Made by a program: the position numbers and the translations under genes
Assembly: GCF_009695775.1 (NCBI RefSeq)
Contig: NZ_VUNG01000043.1
Location: 1-32,020 of the forward strand
Source: Hallella mizrahii
GTDB taxonomy: Bacteria > Bacteroidota > Bacteroidia > Bacteroidales > Bacteroidaceae
Length of the DNA: 32,020 bases
Direction of reading: 5' to 3'
Notes under the pieces: model-generated
Told to the model about the DNA's origin: nothing
The model's database searches: none
What the model saw: only the letters and a program-made list of their open reading frames with translations
Shown: one piece after another, positions 21,256 through 28,663 of the stretch
Layout: each line of letters opens with the position of its first letter
Numbering within the stretch: position 1 is the first letter of the stretch

Positions 21256-21981
21256 ATGAACAGCAAACTGACAAAGGACATGACGGTCGGCTCCATTGTA
21301 GCCGAGGATTTCAATCGTGCACAGACACTTGAGCAGATGGGCATCGACTACTGCTGCCACGGCTCGGACACACTGCAGACAGCCTGCGAGAAGAAAGGAC
21401 TCAACGCCGACGACGTGCTGGCAAAGCTCGACGGGAAAGAGGTTGCTACCGGCGGCGCTCCCGACTTCGCCAACTGGCCACTGGACCTGCTTCTCGACTA
21501 TGTGCTGAAGAAGCATCACCGCAACTTCCACCTTCACCACGAAGCACTCATGCAACTCGTCAGTAAGGTAGCCAGCGTACATGGTGTCCGTCACCCCGAG
21601 CTCTTAGACGTGAGAGATGCTGTAGCCGCTTCGTTTGAGGAACTCGACAGCCACTTCGCCAAGGAGGAGAATATTCTCTTCCCACAGCTCTACGAGATGT
21701 ATCATGCACAAGAAGAGGGTCGGCCCGCTGCTCCCTGCCATTGCGGAACCATCGCCAACCCCATCAGACAAATGATGCTAGAGCACGATGCCACAGGCGA
21801 GATGTGGGAGCATATCACCGAACTGACACACAACTTCGAGACACCGTCCGACGGCTGCGCATCCTATCATCTCATGAACCAGCAGCTCCGGCAGTTCTTC
21901 CTCGATCTCAAAGAGCACATCTCTCTGGAGAACAACCTCATCTTCCCGGGATTCCTACAAATGGAGCAACAGGGAGAGTAA
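21256..21981 (+). CDS. scdA: Iron-sulfur cluster repair di-iron protein (ScdA/RIC)
   Basis: A 241-residue protein that restores iron-sulfur clusters damaged by nitric oxide or peroxide. The N-terminal ScdA domain (residues 1-60) contains M-G-I-D-Y-C-C-H-G. The hemerythrin-like domain has the iron-binding pattern: K-K-H-H-R near residue 85, H-H-E-A-L, H-F-A-K-E-E-N-I-L-F-P near 137, M-L-E-H-D near 176 and H-I-S-L-E-N-N-L-I-F-P near 225. A C-H-C-G pair lies at about residue 160. It leads a plus-strand operon with flavodoxin and the DUF438 protein. Confidence 0.93.
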   Translation: MNSKLTKDMTVGSIVAEDFNRAQTLEQMGIDYCCHGSDTLQTACEKKGLNADDVLAKLDGKEVATGGAPDFANWPLDLLLDYVLKKHHRNFHLHHEALMQLVSKVASVHGVRHPELLDVRDAVAASFEELDSHFAKEENILFPQLYEMYHAQEEGRPAAPCHCGTIANPIRQMMLEHDATGEMWEHITELTHNFETPSDGCASYHLMNQQLRQFFLDLKEHISLENNLIFPGFLQMEQQGE

Positions 21982-21996
21982 GCATACACACACCAA

Positions 21997-22016
21997 GGGC
22001 AGACTTTGGCCTGCCC
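21997..22016 (+). terminator. Intergenic hairpin, possible attenuator
   Basis: GGGCAG and CTGCCC pair around an 8-nt loop in the 106-bp gap between the ScdA and flavodoxin genes. It lacks a T run, so it may set relative expression or RNA stability rather than end transcription. Confidence 0.4.
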
Positions 22017-22087
22017 ATAAATTCAAATACAACTACTCATTGAAAGGTGAGTTCATTGCAACAAAAAATTAGAAAGGAATCAGAAAT

Positions 22088-22585
22088 ATGAAGAAGACAA
22101 TCATAGTTTACGGATCCACCACCGGCAATTGCCAGGAGTATGCTGAGAAGATAGCTCAGAAGTTAGGCGTGAGCGATGTGAAGAATGTAGCCGACGTCGA
22201 TGCCGACACGCTGTCTACGTACGACAATCTGCTGCTTGGAACCTCGACTTGGGGTGCCGGTGAATTGCAGGATGACTGGTACGACGGCGTGGAGATGCTG
22301 AAAAGTGCCGATCTCAAGGGCAAGACTATCGCCCTCTTTGGCTGCGGTGATGCCAGCGGATACAGCGACACGTTCTGCGGTGGCATGTCAGCTCTCTACG
22401 ATGCCGTGAAGGACAGCGGCGCAAAACTCATCGGGCAGGTAGCAGCCGACAACTACACCTATGACGACTCAGAGTCAGTAGTCGACGGTAAGTTTGTAGG
22501 CTTAGCTATTGACAGCTCTGAGGACGAGGACGCCATTGACAACCGCATCGAGAGCTGGACAGAAAGTATCAAGAGCGAACTATAG
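22088..22585 (+). CDS. fldA: Flavodoxin
   Basis: A 165-residue FMN-binding electron carrier. The phosphate loop G-S-T-T-G-N-C lies at residues 9-15; the aromatic isoalloxazine-stacking loops are T-S-T-W-G-A-G-E-L (about 52-60) and F-G-C-G-D-A-S-G-Y-S-D-T-F (about 85-97). Length is that of long-chain flavodoxins. It can replace ferredoxin under iron limitation or iron-sulfur damage, which fits its place between a cluster-repair protein and a hemerythrin sensor. Only five bases separate it from the DUF438 gene. Confidence 0.95.
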   Translation: MKKTIIVYGSTTGNCQEYAEKIAQKLGVSDVKNVADVDADTLSTYDNLLLGTSTWGAGELQDDWYDGVEMLKSADLKGKTIALFGCGDASGYSDTFCGGMSALYDAVKDSGAKLIGQVAADNYTYDDSESVVDGKFVGLAIDSSEDEDAIDNRIESWTESIKSEL

Positions 22586-22590
22586 AAGAT

Positions 22591-24120
22591 ATGGAAAAGA
22601 AGATAGACCTCACACAGACCGTTTACCAGCTTACCCAGGCGTATCCGGAGCTCATCGATATAATGGCTTCGCTCGGGTTCAGCGAGATCACGAAGAAAGC
22701 CATCCGGATGTCTGTGGGTAAGCTGATGACGATCAGTCAGGGAGCAGCCATGAGAGGCATCGGCATGGAAGCCGTAGTGAAAGCGTTGGAAGACAATGGA
22801 TTTACTGTTGTCGGCAATCATACTAAGTCTGATGAACCGTCATCAAAAATACAGGAGGCTCCTGTGACTGACACTACCCAACAGATCAAATCACTGCTCC
22901 GGCGTATCAACGAAGGAGAGTCCATGGAGAGCGTACGCGCCGACTTCGTGAGCCAGTTCAAGGATGTACCCGCCAACGACATCATGCGGGCTGAACAGGA
23001 ACTCATCAGCGAGGGGCAGTCGGTCAATGAGGTAAAGAAGCTGTGTGATGTGCATTCTGCTCTTTTCCACGGCAAGAACAACGATGAAGATGTGTATCCG
23101 CATCTGCATCATGGTCTTCACCACGACCAAGAGGCAATGATGGTGGGGCAAGCATCAGAGAACAGAGACAAGACTGCTGAGTTGCGGGCCATTGACGGTC
23201 ATCCTCTTCAAACCTTCTATCATGAGAACGAAGCCATTGTCGAGGCACTCGGCAATGTGCTGCGGGCTTTGGATGGAGAAGAGGATGTGACAGACGTATT
23301 GCGCAAAGCCAGCGGATTGGCTGTGCACTATGCTAAAAAAGGTGACCTCATCTATCCACTGCTCAAAACGAAGCATGGCATCTACGGTCCGTCGCAAGTG
23401 ATGTGGACCATTGACGACGAAATACGCGCTGAGTTCACTACGCTGTTGAGACAGTCTGCTAAAGAAGACGGACTAAGCGACGACTGGAAAAATCGTGTGA
23501 AAGACCTCATCGGGCGGGCACGCGAGATGACGTTTAAGGAGAACCGCATTCTCTTTCCTGTCTGCACAGCAAACTTCACAGACGAAGAGTGGCGGCAAAT
23601 CTATGTCGACAGCAAGGCTTATCCGGAATGCTTAGGCATAACGATAAAGACTTGGGAAGATGGTGAAGCACTGTTCCGTGAGGAAAAGCAAAGAAACAGT
23701 CAACCGGTGACCGACGCAGCGGATGAGTTGCGAGTAGACATGCCGGGTGGTTCACTCACCCTCAGTCAGCTCGCTGCCCTACTAGACACCCTTCCTTTGG
23801 AGATAACCTTTGTAGATGCCGAGAACATCAACCGCTATTTCAATCAACCATTCTCCGAAAAGTCGTTCAAGCGCCCCTTGGCAGCTCTTGGTCGCGAGGT
23901 GTTCTCATGCCATCCTCCGAAGATAGAACCAATGGTTCGCGCCATCATCGCCGACCTGCGTGCGGGCAAACGCGACAGCGTCTCCGTGTGGATGGAGAAG
24001 AACCAGCGCGCTACATTGGTCACCTATCACGCTGTTCGTGATTCACAAGGGCAATATGTAGGAACTATGGAGACTGTACAGGATATGGAAGAAGCAAGAA
24101 AACACTTCTCTCAAAAATAG
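22591..24120 (+). CDS. DUF1858-DUF438-hemerythrin-PAS protein
   Basis: A 509-residue cytoplasmic multidomain protein. Order: DUF1858 (about 1-70, L-T-Q-T-V-Y-Q-L-T-Q-A-Y-P-E-L), DUF438 (about 90-170), hemerythrin-like (about 205-350; H-P-L-Q-T-F-Y-H-E-N-E, H-Y-A-K-K-G-D-L-I-Y-P and F-K-E-N-R-I-L-F-P) and a PAS-like end (about 385-500) with F-V-D-A-E-N-I-N-R-Y-F and F-S-C-H-P-P-K. This is the usual DUF438 layout; such proteins are thought to sense or handle NO or oxygen through the di-iron site and a PAS cofactor. It is the last gene of the operon. The DNA directly after its stop is a patchwork of foreign fragments. Confidence 0.9.
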   Translation: MEKKIDLTQTVYQLTQAYPELIDIMASLGFSEITKKAIRMSVGKLMTISQGAAMRGIGMEAVVKALEDNGFTVVGNHTKSDEPSSKIQEAPVTDTTQQIKSLLRRINEGESMESVRADFVSQFKDVPANDIMRAEQELISEGQSVNEVKKLCDVHSALFHGKNNDEDVYPHLHHGLHHDQEAMMVGQASENRDKTAELRAIDGHPLQTFYHENEAIVEALGNVLRALDGEEDVTDVLRKASGLAVHYAKKGDLIYPLLKTKHGIYGPSQVMWTIDDEIRAEFTTLLRQSAKEDGLSDDWKNRVKDLIGRAREMTFKENRILFPVCTANFTDEEWRQIYVDSKAYPECLGITIKTWEDGEALFREEKQRNSQPVTDAADELRVDMPGGSLTLSQLAALLDTLPLEITFVDAENINRYFNQPFSEKSFKRPLAALGREVFSCHPPKIEPMVRAIIADLRAGKRDSVSVWMEKNQRATLVTYHAVRDSQGQYVGTMETVQDMEEARKHFSQK

Positions 24121-24130
24121 GCGGAGAATC

Positions 24131-24328
24131 CAAATAGAGGTTCTCCTCATAGCGTCCCATCTGTTCCAATTTCCGGTCACCTGTTATCGGCACTAGTCTA
24201 GTACTGAGTTTGCGAACATTGTAGAGAGGGGCATACTTGTCAACTATCGGTGAGGTGAAAGAGATACCTCTCTCGCGACGAATAGTATAATGTGTGGCAG
24301 TCTGGCCGCCTATCGGGAAATATCCCTT
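24131..24328 (-). pseudogene. Internal fragment of the alpha/beta hydrolase
   Basis: Gap-free match to 5167-5364 with about eight substitutions, covering roughly hydrolase residues 163-228, in the same orientation. It starts 11 bp after the DUF438 stop. It has neither start nor catalytic Ser/His regions, so it cannot be functional. Confidence 0.9.
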
Positions 24329-24329
24329 C

Positions 24330-24409
24330 ATGTCTATACGCTTGCGAGAATAGAATACTTCTTCAAAAAGTTTGTGGGAATGACGCCAAAAGAATACAGA
24401 GAGAAGTAA
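24330..24409 (+). pseudogene. C-terminal remnant of an AraC-family regulator
   Basis: On the plus strand, E-Y-F-F-K-K-F-V-G-M-T-P-K-E-Y-R-E-K and a stop (24353-24409) is the classic end of an AraC helix-turn-helix domain. It is fused abruptly to the hydrolase fragment. No parent AraC gene lies in the window. Confidence 0.75.
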
Positions 24410-24450
24410 AATAAGAAGGAGAGGTTGCGCCGCATGTCGATGCAGTTACC

Positions 24451-24543
24451 AGTGCCACTGTTGTCAGCAAAGTGTAAATATTTTAGCATCACACTTCCTC
24501 GTACTCAGAAGGCAGAGAAAGAGACAAAACGCGTTGAGGTTGC
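24451..24543 (+). pseudogene. Collapsed hsp20 copy: operator left arm plus C-terminus
   Basis: 24451-24484 matches 477-510 with one mismatch (left arm of the hsp20 operator and the -7-like spacer). It is joined directly to 24488-24543, which matches 1053-1108, the Hsp20 C-terminus. The 540 bp between them has been deleted. The reading frame runs on past the Hsp20 end for a few residues. Confidence 0.85.
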
Positions 24544-24566
24544 TCGATATTCATTAGCTGATAACA

Positions 24567-24664
24567 TTACTTCAACTGTGTTCCATCCTTGAAAGCATTG
24601 CCCACCCGCTTGCCGATTTCGAGATAGCCTAAGTGGACGGGGTCGAATGACAGCAGATGCATCT
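24567..24664 (-). pseudogene. C-terminal fragment of the flavin reductase
   Basis: Matches 3588-3685 in the same orientation, ending with G-T-Q-L-K and a stop. The last codons differ only synonymously (CAG-TTG-AAG against CAA-CTC-AAA). The fragment therefore comes from a copy that was once under selection, not from a recent duplication. Confidence 0.85.
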
Positions 24665-24688
24665 ACTATATATCTATTCGCTGTTCCA

Positions 24689-25159
24689 TCAGAATTTTAT
24701 CTCTTTCATTGGAGCTGAGAACGAACAGAACTGCGCAACGCCGTCCGTGATGTAGAGCACAGCCGTATTGTCGTCGTCGGCCGAGTACATACTCTTCAGT
24801 TCCGGATTCTTGTCAAGCACATAAGCCTTCGCCTCACGGCTGTCGTCGTTGACAAGCTTCCCGCTGATGCGAATCCACTCCGTTCCGGATGGTTTTACGG
24901 CAGTAATCTCGAACTTCGGGTTGGCCATCATCTGCTTGAATACCTTTTTCTTCTTACCCGTTTGGATGTAGAGTTTACCATTAAGCACCTCCGCCACTCC
25001 GAACGGACGAACACGGGGTTGATCGCCCTCCTCTGTAGCAATATAAAATATACCACACTCGTGAAGATAGTCGCGAACCTCTTGTACAGCACTTTTCGTC
25101 TGTGCATTTACTACCATTGCCGTCATAAGCATGAGAAATAAAAATAGTTTCTTCATCAT
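24689..25159 (-). CDS. Secreted pyridoxamine 5'-phosphate oxidase-family protein
   Basis: A 156-residue protein. Residues 1-19 form a Sec signal peptide (L-F-L-F-L-M-L-M-T-A-M-V-V-N-A-Q). The rest is a PNPOx-like FMN-binding split barrel: I-F-Y-I-A-T-E-E-G-D-Q-P-R-V-R-P-F-G-V, Y-I-Q-T-G-K-K-K-K-V and E-W-I-R-I-S-G-K-L-V. Relatives in this family bind FMN, F420 or heme. Export is unusual for the family but seen in Bacteroidota. Its stop lies at a 16-bp stretch also found after the GNAT gene at 4567-4582. Confidence 0.87.
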   Translation of the reverse strand: MMKKLFLFLMLMTAMVVNAQTKSAVQEVRDYLHECGIFYIATEEGDQPRVRPFGVAEVLNGKLYIQTGKKKKVFKQMMANPKFEITAVKPSGTEWIRISGKLVNDDSREAKAYVLDKNPELKSMYSADDDNTAVLYITDGVAQFCSFSAPMKEIKF

Positions 25160-25314
25160 TTGTTAGTCATTATTGTTATTAGAAGTCATCTATGATTTTT
25201 GATTGGTGGTTCCTGCCATTTGTCCTTTTCATCTTCAAACCTCCTCGAATATTTCGTTCATCTCCTTCCGCTTTTTCTCTGCATGTGGGCAGTCGGGGAC
25301 AATATGGCCGAATT
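25160..25314 (-). other. Decayed coding remnant upstream of the PNPOx gene
   Basis: On the minus strand a short frame reads G-H-I-V-P-D-C-P-H-A-E-K-K-R-K-E-M-N-E and ends at a stop near 25236. A different frame then continues with F-E-D-E-K-D-K-W-Q-E-P-P. Together they look like a frameshifted gene end of unknown family, placed under the duplicated promoter cassette. Confidence 0.35.
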
Positions 25315-25405
25315 CCTTGAATGTCATAAGCTGATGAGTTATTTATTTCAGCCTCAAAGGTACAACTTTCTATCGACAAGTACGACAATTTGATTGAGAA
25401 TAATT
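25315..25405 (-). promoter_or_regulatory. Duplicated promoter cassette, copy 2
   Basis: About 90 bp nearly identical to 16133-16223, with the -7 box TACCTTTG at 25355-25362 on the minus strand. Here it drives the decayed remnant and perhaps the PNPOx gene. Confidence 0.6.
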
Positions 25406-25432
25406 CTTAATCCTCATAATGATGTTTTTTCG

Positions 25433-26020
25433 TCAATTCAGCAGTATGTATATTGCGCAGGCAGACAAAAGAATTGCCATGACTGTGTTTGTCTGCTTGG
25501 GGTGTCGGTCGTAGAAATCATGCAGTCCGGCACCGGCTAAGAGATAGACGAGATTGGCACCTGGACCGGCTATCTCAAGCAGTGCTGTCATAATCAGCAG
25601 GTCGGATAAATTGTTTGAATAGGGCAGCACGAATGTTGTATAAGCCATGAGGTCAAAGATGACGATCTTTGCGTTGGTAAGTTGTACGACCATTCCCGAG
25701 AGAAATGTACAAGTATGGTCACTTGTTTGTGCTTCGCCTTTGCTGCGGTAGATTTGCCATGCCAAATAAAGTATGTAGGCGCAACCAACATATTTGAGCC
25801 ATACCACATATTTATCCATCATCGCTCCGACGAGGTGGGTTACAAAAGCACCTAATGTCGCAGCAATAGTAAAGCCAGTGAGCAGTCCGAACCACATTGT
25901 CATCGCCTTCTTCGTTCCATTCTTCATTGAACAATGGAGCGAGAAGAGATTGGCGGGTCCTGGCGTGAAACCCACAAGGACGATTGCCAACAGAAGAGAA
26001 GGAAGTAATGTGATGGGCAT
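25433..26020 (-). CDS. LysE-family amino acid exporter
   Basis: A 195-residue inner-membrane protein of the LysE/RhtB family with about six hydrophobic helices. The family signature G-F-T-P-G-P-A-N-L lies at residues 17-25, W-F-G-L-L-T-G-F at about 43-50 and the central N-A-K-I-V-I-F at about 115. It probably exports an amino acid or analogue by proton exchange. The substrate cannot be read. It lies 13 bp after the YolD-like gene and may be read from the polymerase operon. Confidence 0.9.
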   Translation of the reverse strand: MPITLLPSLLLAIVLVGFTPGPANLFSLHCSMKNGTKKAMTMWFGLLTGFTIAATLGAFVTHLVGAMMDKYVVWLKYVGCAYILYLAWQIYRSKGEAQTSDHTCTFLSGMVVQLTNAKIVIFDLMAYTTFVLPYSNNLSDLLIMTALLEIAGPGANLVYLLAGAGLHDFYDRHPKQTNTVMAILLSACAIYILLN

Positions 26021-26033
26021 ATCAATATATTTT

Positions 26034-26246
26034 TTAAATGTCTGACAAAGACTCGTCTTCCACCGGCGTATTCCTCCTCCTCACCTCCGCTTCCTGCTTC
26101 TTCCTTGCTTCCTCAATGGCTTTCTCGTAGCCTGTGAGGGCAGCGAAAGGGGAGAACTGGGCGGCGCGGTTGTACATGCTCATCCGGGGATGCCGCTGTG
26201 AGGTGTGGTGCGGAAGATTGATGATGTCGTCGTAGTTGTCTGTCAT
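26034..26246 (-). CDS. YolD-like protein, polymerase Y partner
   Basis: A 70-residue protein with D-D-I-I-N-L-P-H-H, P-R-M-S-M-Y-N-R, A-A-Q-F-S-P-F-A-A-L-T-G-Y and a charged C-terminus. It matches the YolD-like family encoded next to UvrX/ImuB-type Y-family polymerases, where it may act like a UmuD-type accessory. The start overlaps the polymerase stop (ATGA), so the two are coupled. Diverged relatives are the intact gene at 5880 and the fragment at 16234. Confidence 0.82.
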   Translation of the reverse strand: MTDNYDDIINLPHHTSQRHPRMSMYNRAAQFSPFAALTGYEKAIEEARKKQEAEVRRRNTPVEDESLSDI

Positions 26247-27760
26247 GCTTTGTGTCCTCCTATCTGATTGTTCCGTTCTTTCTGTGTCGCGCCTTCGGCA
26301 TAGTTCAGTCCGCGCAGCAGGGCATTCTTGCCAAACTCCTTCTTGATCTTCAGTGCCGCCTCCTGCAAGCGCCGCTCCTTGGCAGTCGCCTCGTTCTCGC
26401 GTTTCTGTTCCCGTGCTTCCGCCTCATAGTCGGTGAAGAGGTCGAGCTGCACGGGCGTATTCTGTTGTTGCCGCCGTGCCTCGTCCTCACTGATGACGTG
26501 GTTGACGGTGATGTTCAGCCGCCGGATAAGCAAGACCGGGTTGACGATGCGGTCGTAGAGCTCGGTGACGGCATGGATGATCTGCTGCGAGGAAGACGTG
26601 GGGCGGCCCAATGACAGCGTGCCATGGGCATGTTTCGGCACACTGCGGCCATACCAGTCGGTACTGACCTCCCCGTGATATTGCGCTCGGATAGTGGGAT
26701 TGGTGAGACTCTCGCGGTCGTAGCCCACCGTGAGGACAATCTGGTCTCCCACGAGATGCTTGTCAACCAGGTCGAGCGACAGCGCGTCCGCCATCTCGCG
26801 CGCCACCACTCGGCCTTTCTCCGCCGTATACGCACTTTGCAGCACCTGTCCGCTGCCCAGCGAGTTGGTCTCCGGCCTGTACGCTTTGATATAGTCCATC
26901 GTCACTGGTTCCCAGCCCCAGGCGTGGTCGATGATGAGTTCCGCGTTGACGCCGAACATCCGGTAGAGCAGCTCCTCGTTGTCCACCGACATCCTCGCCA
27001 ACTGTCCCATCGTCTCGATGCCGATGCCGTTGAGCCTTGCCACGATGCCGCGTCCGAAGCGCCAGAAGTCGGTCATCGGCTGATGGTCCCACAACTTCCG
27101 GCGGTAGCTCATCTCGTCGAGTTCGGCAATGCGCACTCCGTCCTTGTCGGCCGGGATATGCTTCGCCACCACGTCCATCGCCACCTTGCAGAGGTAGAGG
27201 TTCGTGCCAATGCCCGCCGTGGCGGTGATGCCCGTCGTGCGCAGCACATCACGGATCATTGTCATCGCCAGCTCATGCGCCGTCATCTTGTAGGATTGCA
27301 GATAGTCGGTCACGTCGGCAAAGATCTCATCGATGGAGTAGACGTGGATGTCCTCCGGCGCGATATATCTGAGGTAGATGCCGTAAATCTTACTGCTCAC
27401 CCTGATGTACTCCGCCATCCGCGGCGTGGCGGCGATGTAGTCAGCCTCCCAGTCGGGGTGCTCCAGCAGTTCCTTAGCGAGAAATGACTTTCCCGTGAAC
27501 GGCCTGAAGCCGATGGCCTTGCGCCGCTCATAGTTCACCTCCCGCATCTTCTCCACCACCTCGAAGAGCCGGGCGCGCCCACCCAGTCCGTAGGCCTTCA
27601 TCGAGGGCGACACCGCCAGGCAGATGGTCTTCTCCGTGCGGCTCACGTCAGCCACGACAAGGTTGGTCGTCAGCGGGTCGAGTCCCCTGGCGACACACTC
27701 CACCGAACTGTAGAAGCTCTTCAGGTCGATGGCCACGTAGGTTCTGTTCTTGTCGGTCAA
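26243..27760 (-). CDS. Y-family DNA polymerase (UmuC/ImuB/UvrX-like)
   Basis: A 505-residue translesion polymerase. The N-terminal metal site is Y-V-A-I-D-L-K-S-F-Y (Asp12), and the catalytic palm motif is Y-S-I-D-E at residues 141-145. Thumb and little-finger regions follow, with a helix-hairpin-helix-like G-I-G-I-E-T-M-G-Q-L-A. The Arg/Glu-rich tail from about residue 439 (F-T-D-Y-E-A-E-A-R) recurs in the chimera at 7577. The frame has no ATG near its start and probably begins at TTG 27760, just before I-D-L-K-S-F. It bypasses DNA damage with low fidelity and is paired with a YolD-like gene. Confidence 0.92.
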   Translation of the reverse strand: MTDKNRTYVAIDLKSFYSSVECVARGLDPLTTNLVVADVSRTEKTICLAVSPSMKAYGLGGRARLFEVVEKMREVNYERRKAIGFRPFTGKSFLAKELLEHPDWEADYIAATPRMAEYIRVSSKIYGIYLRYIAPEDIHVYSIDEIFADVTDYLQSYKMTAHELAMTMIRDVLRTTGITATAGIGTNLYLCKVAMDVVAKHIPADKDGVRIAELDEMSYRRKLWDHQPMTDFWRFGRGIVARLNGIGIETMGQLARMSVDNEELLYRMFGVNAELIIDHAWGWEPVTMDYIKAYRPETNSLGSGQVLQSAYTAEKGRVVAREMADALSLDLVDKHLVGDQIVLTVGYDRESLTNPTIRAQYHGEVSTDWYGRSVPKHAHGTLSLGRPTSSSQQIIHAVTELYDRIVNPVLLIRRLNITVNHVISEDEARRQQQNTPVQLDLFTDYEAEAREQKRENEATAKERRLQEAALKIKKEFGKNALLRGLNYAEGATQKERNNQIGGHKA

Positions 27761-27788
27761 TGGTGGATGCGTTATCTATATTTCTTCG

Positions 27789-27796
27789 CAAAAATA
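27789..27796 (-). promoter_or_regulatory. -7 box of polymerase Y
   Basis: TATTTTTG on the minus strand fits TAnnTTTG, 29 bp before the TTG start. The -33 region is weak. No LexA-like dyad was recognised. Confidence 0.5.
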
Positions 27797-27881
27797 CAAA
27801 ATAAAATTTGATTGGCAGAAACCATAAAGTCTTTTTATAAAAAAAGAAGGCAAAGAATAGGAGGTGAGTTCAACATAGAAG

Positions 27882-27989
27882 TGCAATCAGTACGGACTGG
27901 TCTATACCTCGCGTTCGGAGGAAACAGTGACCGACAAGACGGAGGTGAAGGATATGATTGCCGAGATACAGGAGTTTTATAAGAAGTGA
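27882..27989 (+). pseudogene. Orphan C-terminal gene remnant in a 486-bp gap
   Basis: An open frame without a start reads G-L-V-Y-T-S-R-S-E-E-T-V-T-D-K and ends D-M-I-A-E-I-Q-E-F-Y-K-K and a stop. Codon use is gene-like, but the family is not recognised. The rest of the gap (27797-28042) is AT-rich with nothing else identified. Confidence 0.4.
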
Positions 27990-28042
27990 GGAAGGCTTTT
28001 AAGCATTCAAAGCAAATTTACTCATAATTCTTCCAATTTATA

Positions 28043-28074
28043 TTGCTGTAAAAAGAAAAAAAGTTGTAACTTTG
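28043..28074 (+). promoter_or_regulatory. Promoter of the FKBP/phosphoesterase operon
   Basis: TTG (28043-28045), 21 bp and TAACTTTG (28067-28074) fit the Bacteroidetes promoter well. A second -7-like TATCTTTG lies at 28201-28208, nearer the gene. Between them a leader of about 130 nt repeats ACTAAT several times; no known riboswitch was recognised. Confidence 0.6.
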
Positions 28075-28246
28075 CCCTGTAAATACTAATAATCGAACTC
28101 GTGTTAAAACTAATAGCCGTGCATCGGTTAATACTAACATTAGTTCACAAGTGAAATCCAATGAAATTTGTAGGTGATTATACTAATCTAACAAATAATA
28201 TATCTTTGTGAAGGTAAGAAAGTAAAAAAGAGAAGATACAAGCATT

Positions 28247-28645
28247 ATGGCCAAACGCGAATACATCATTTCCAACCGCAAGTGGTTGGAGGACAAAGCC
28301 AAGGAGGAGGGCGTGAAAGCCCTTCCCAAAGGCATCTATTATAAAGTGTTGAAGGAGGGTAACCCTAACGGGGCACAGCCTCAGAAACGGAGCATTGTTA
28401 CCGTCCACTACACCGGCTGGACCATCGACGGCAAGAAGTTCGATAGCAGTCGTGGTGGCACGCCGATTGCCATGCGACTGAGCGACCTCATAGACGGTTG
28501 GATCATTGCCCTGCAACAGATGCACGTCGGCGATGAGTGGGAGCTATACATCCCTGCAGAGATGGGCTACGGCAAGTTCTCTCAGCCTGGCATCCCCGGC
28601 GGTTCCACACTCATCTTCGACATTGAGCTGATAGGAGTGGCGTAA
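28247..28645 (+). CDS. FKBP-type peptidyl-prolyl cis-trans isomerase
   Basis: A 132-residue folding catalyst without a signal peptide, so cytoplasmic. The FKBP domain occupies about residues 45-132: V-T-V-H-Y-T-G-W, G-K-K-F-D-S-S, G-W-I-I-A-L-Q-Q-M-H-V-G and Y-I-P-A-E-M-G-Y-G, ending with L-I-F-D-I-E-L. An N-terminal 40-residue helical segment precedes it, as in Bacteroidota FKBPs. It lies 18 bp upstream of the metallophosphoesterase gene, probably in one transcript. Confidence 0.95.
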   Translation: MAKREYIISNRKWLEDKAKEEGVKALPKGIYYKVLKEGNPNGAQPQKRSIVTVHYTGWTIDGKKFDSSRGGTPIAMRLSDLIDGWIIALQQMHVGDEWELYIPAEMGYGKFSQPGIPGGSTLIFDIELIGVA

Positions 28646-28663
28646 CATAATAGGAGGGAACCT

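Noticed and set aside
26624..27487. Plus-strand ORF of 287 aa across polymerase Y
   Set aside because: Rich in His and Arg with no family pattern; a shadow of the GC-rich polymerase gene.
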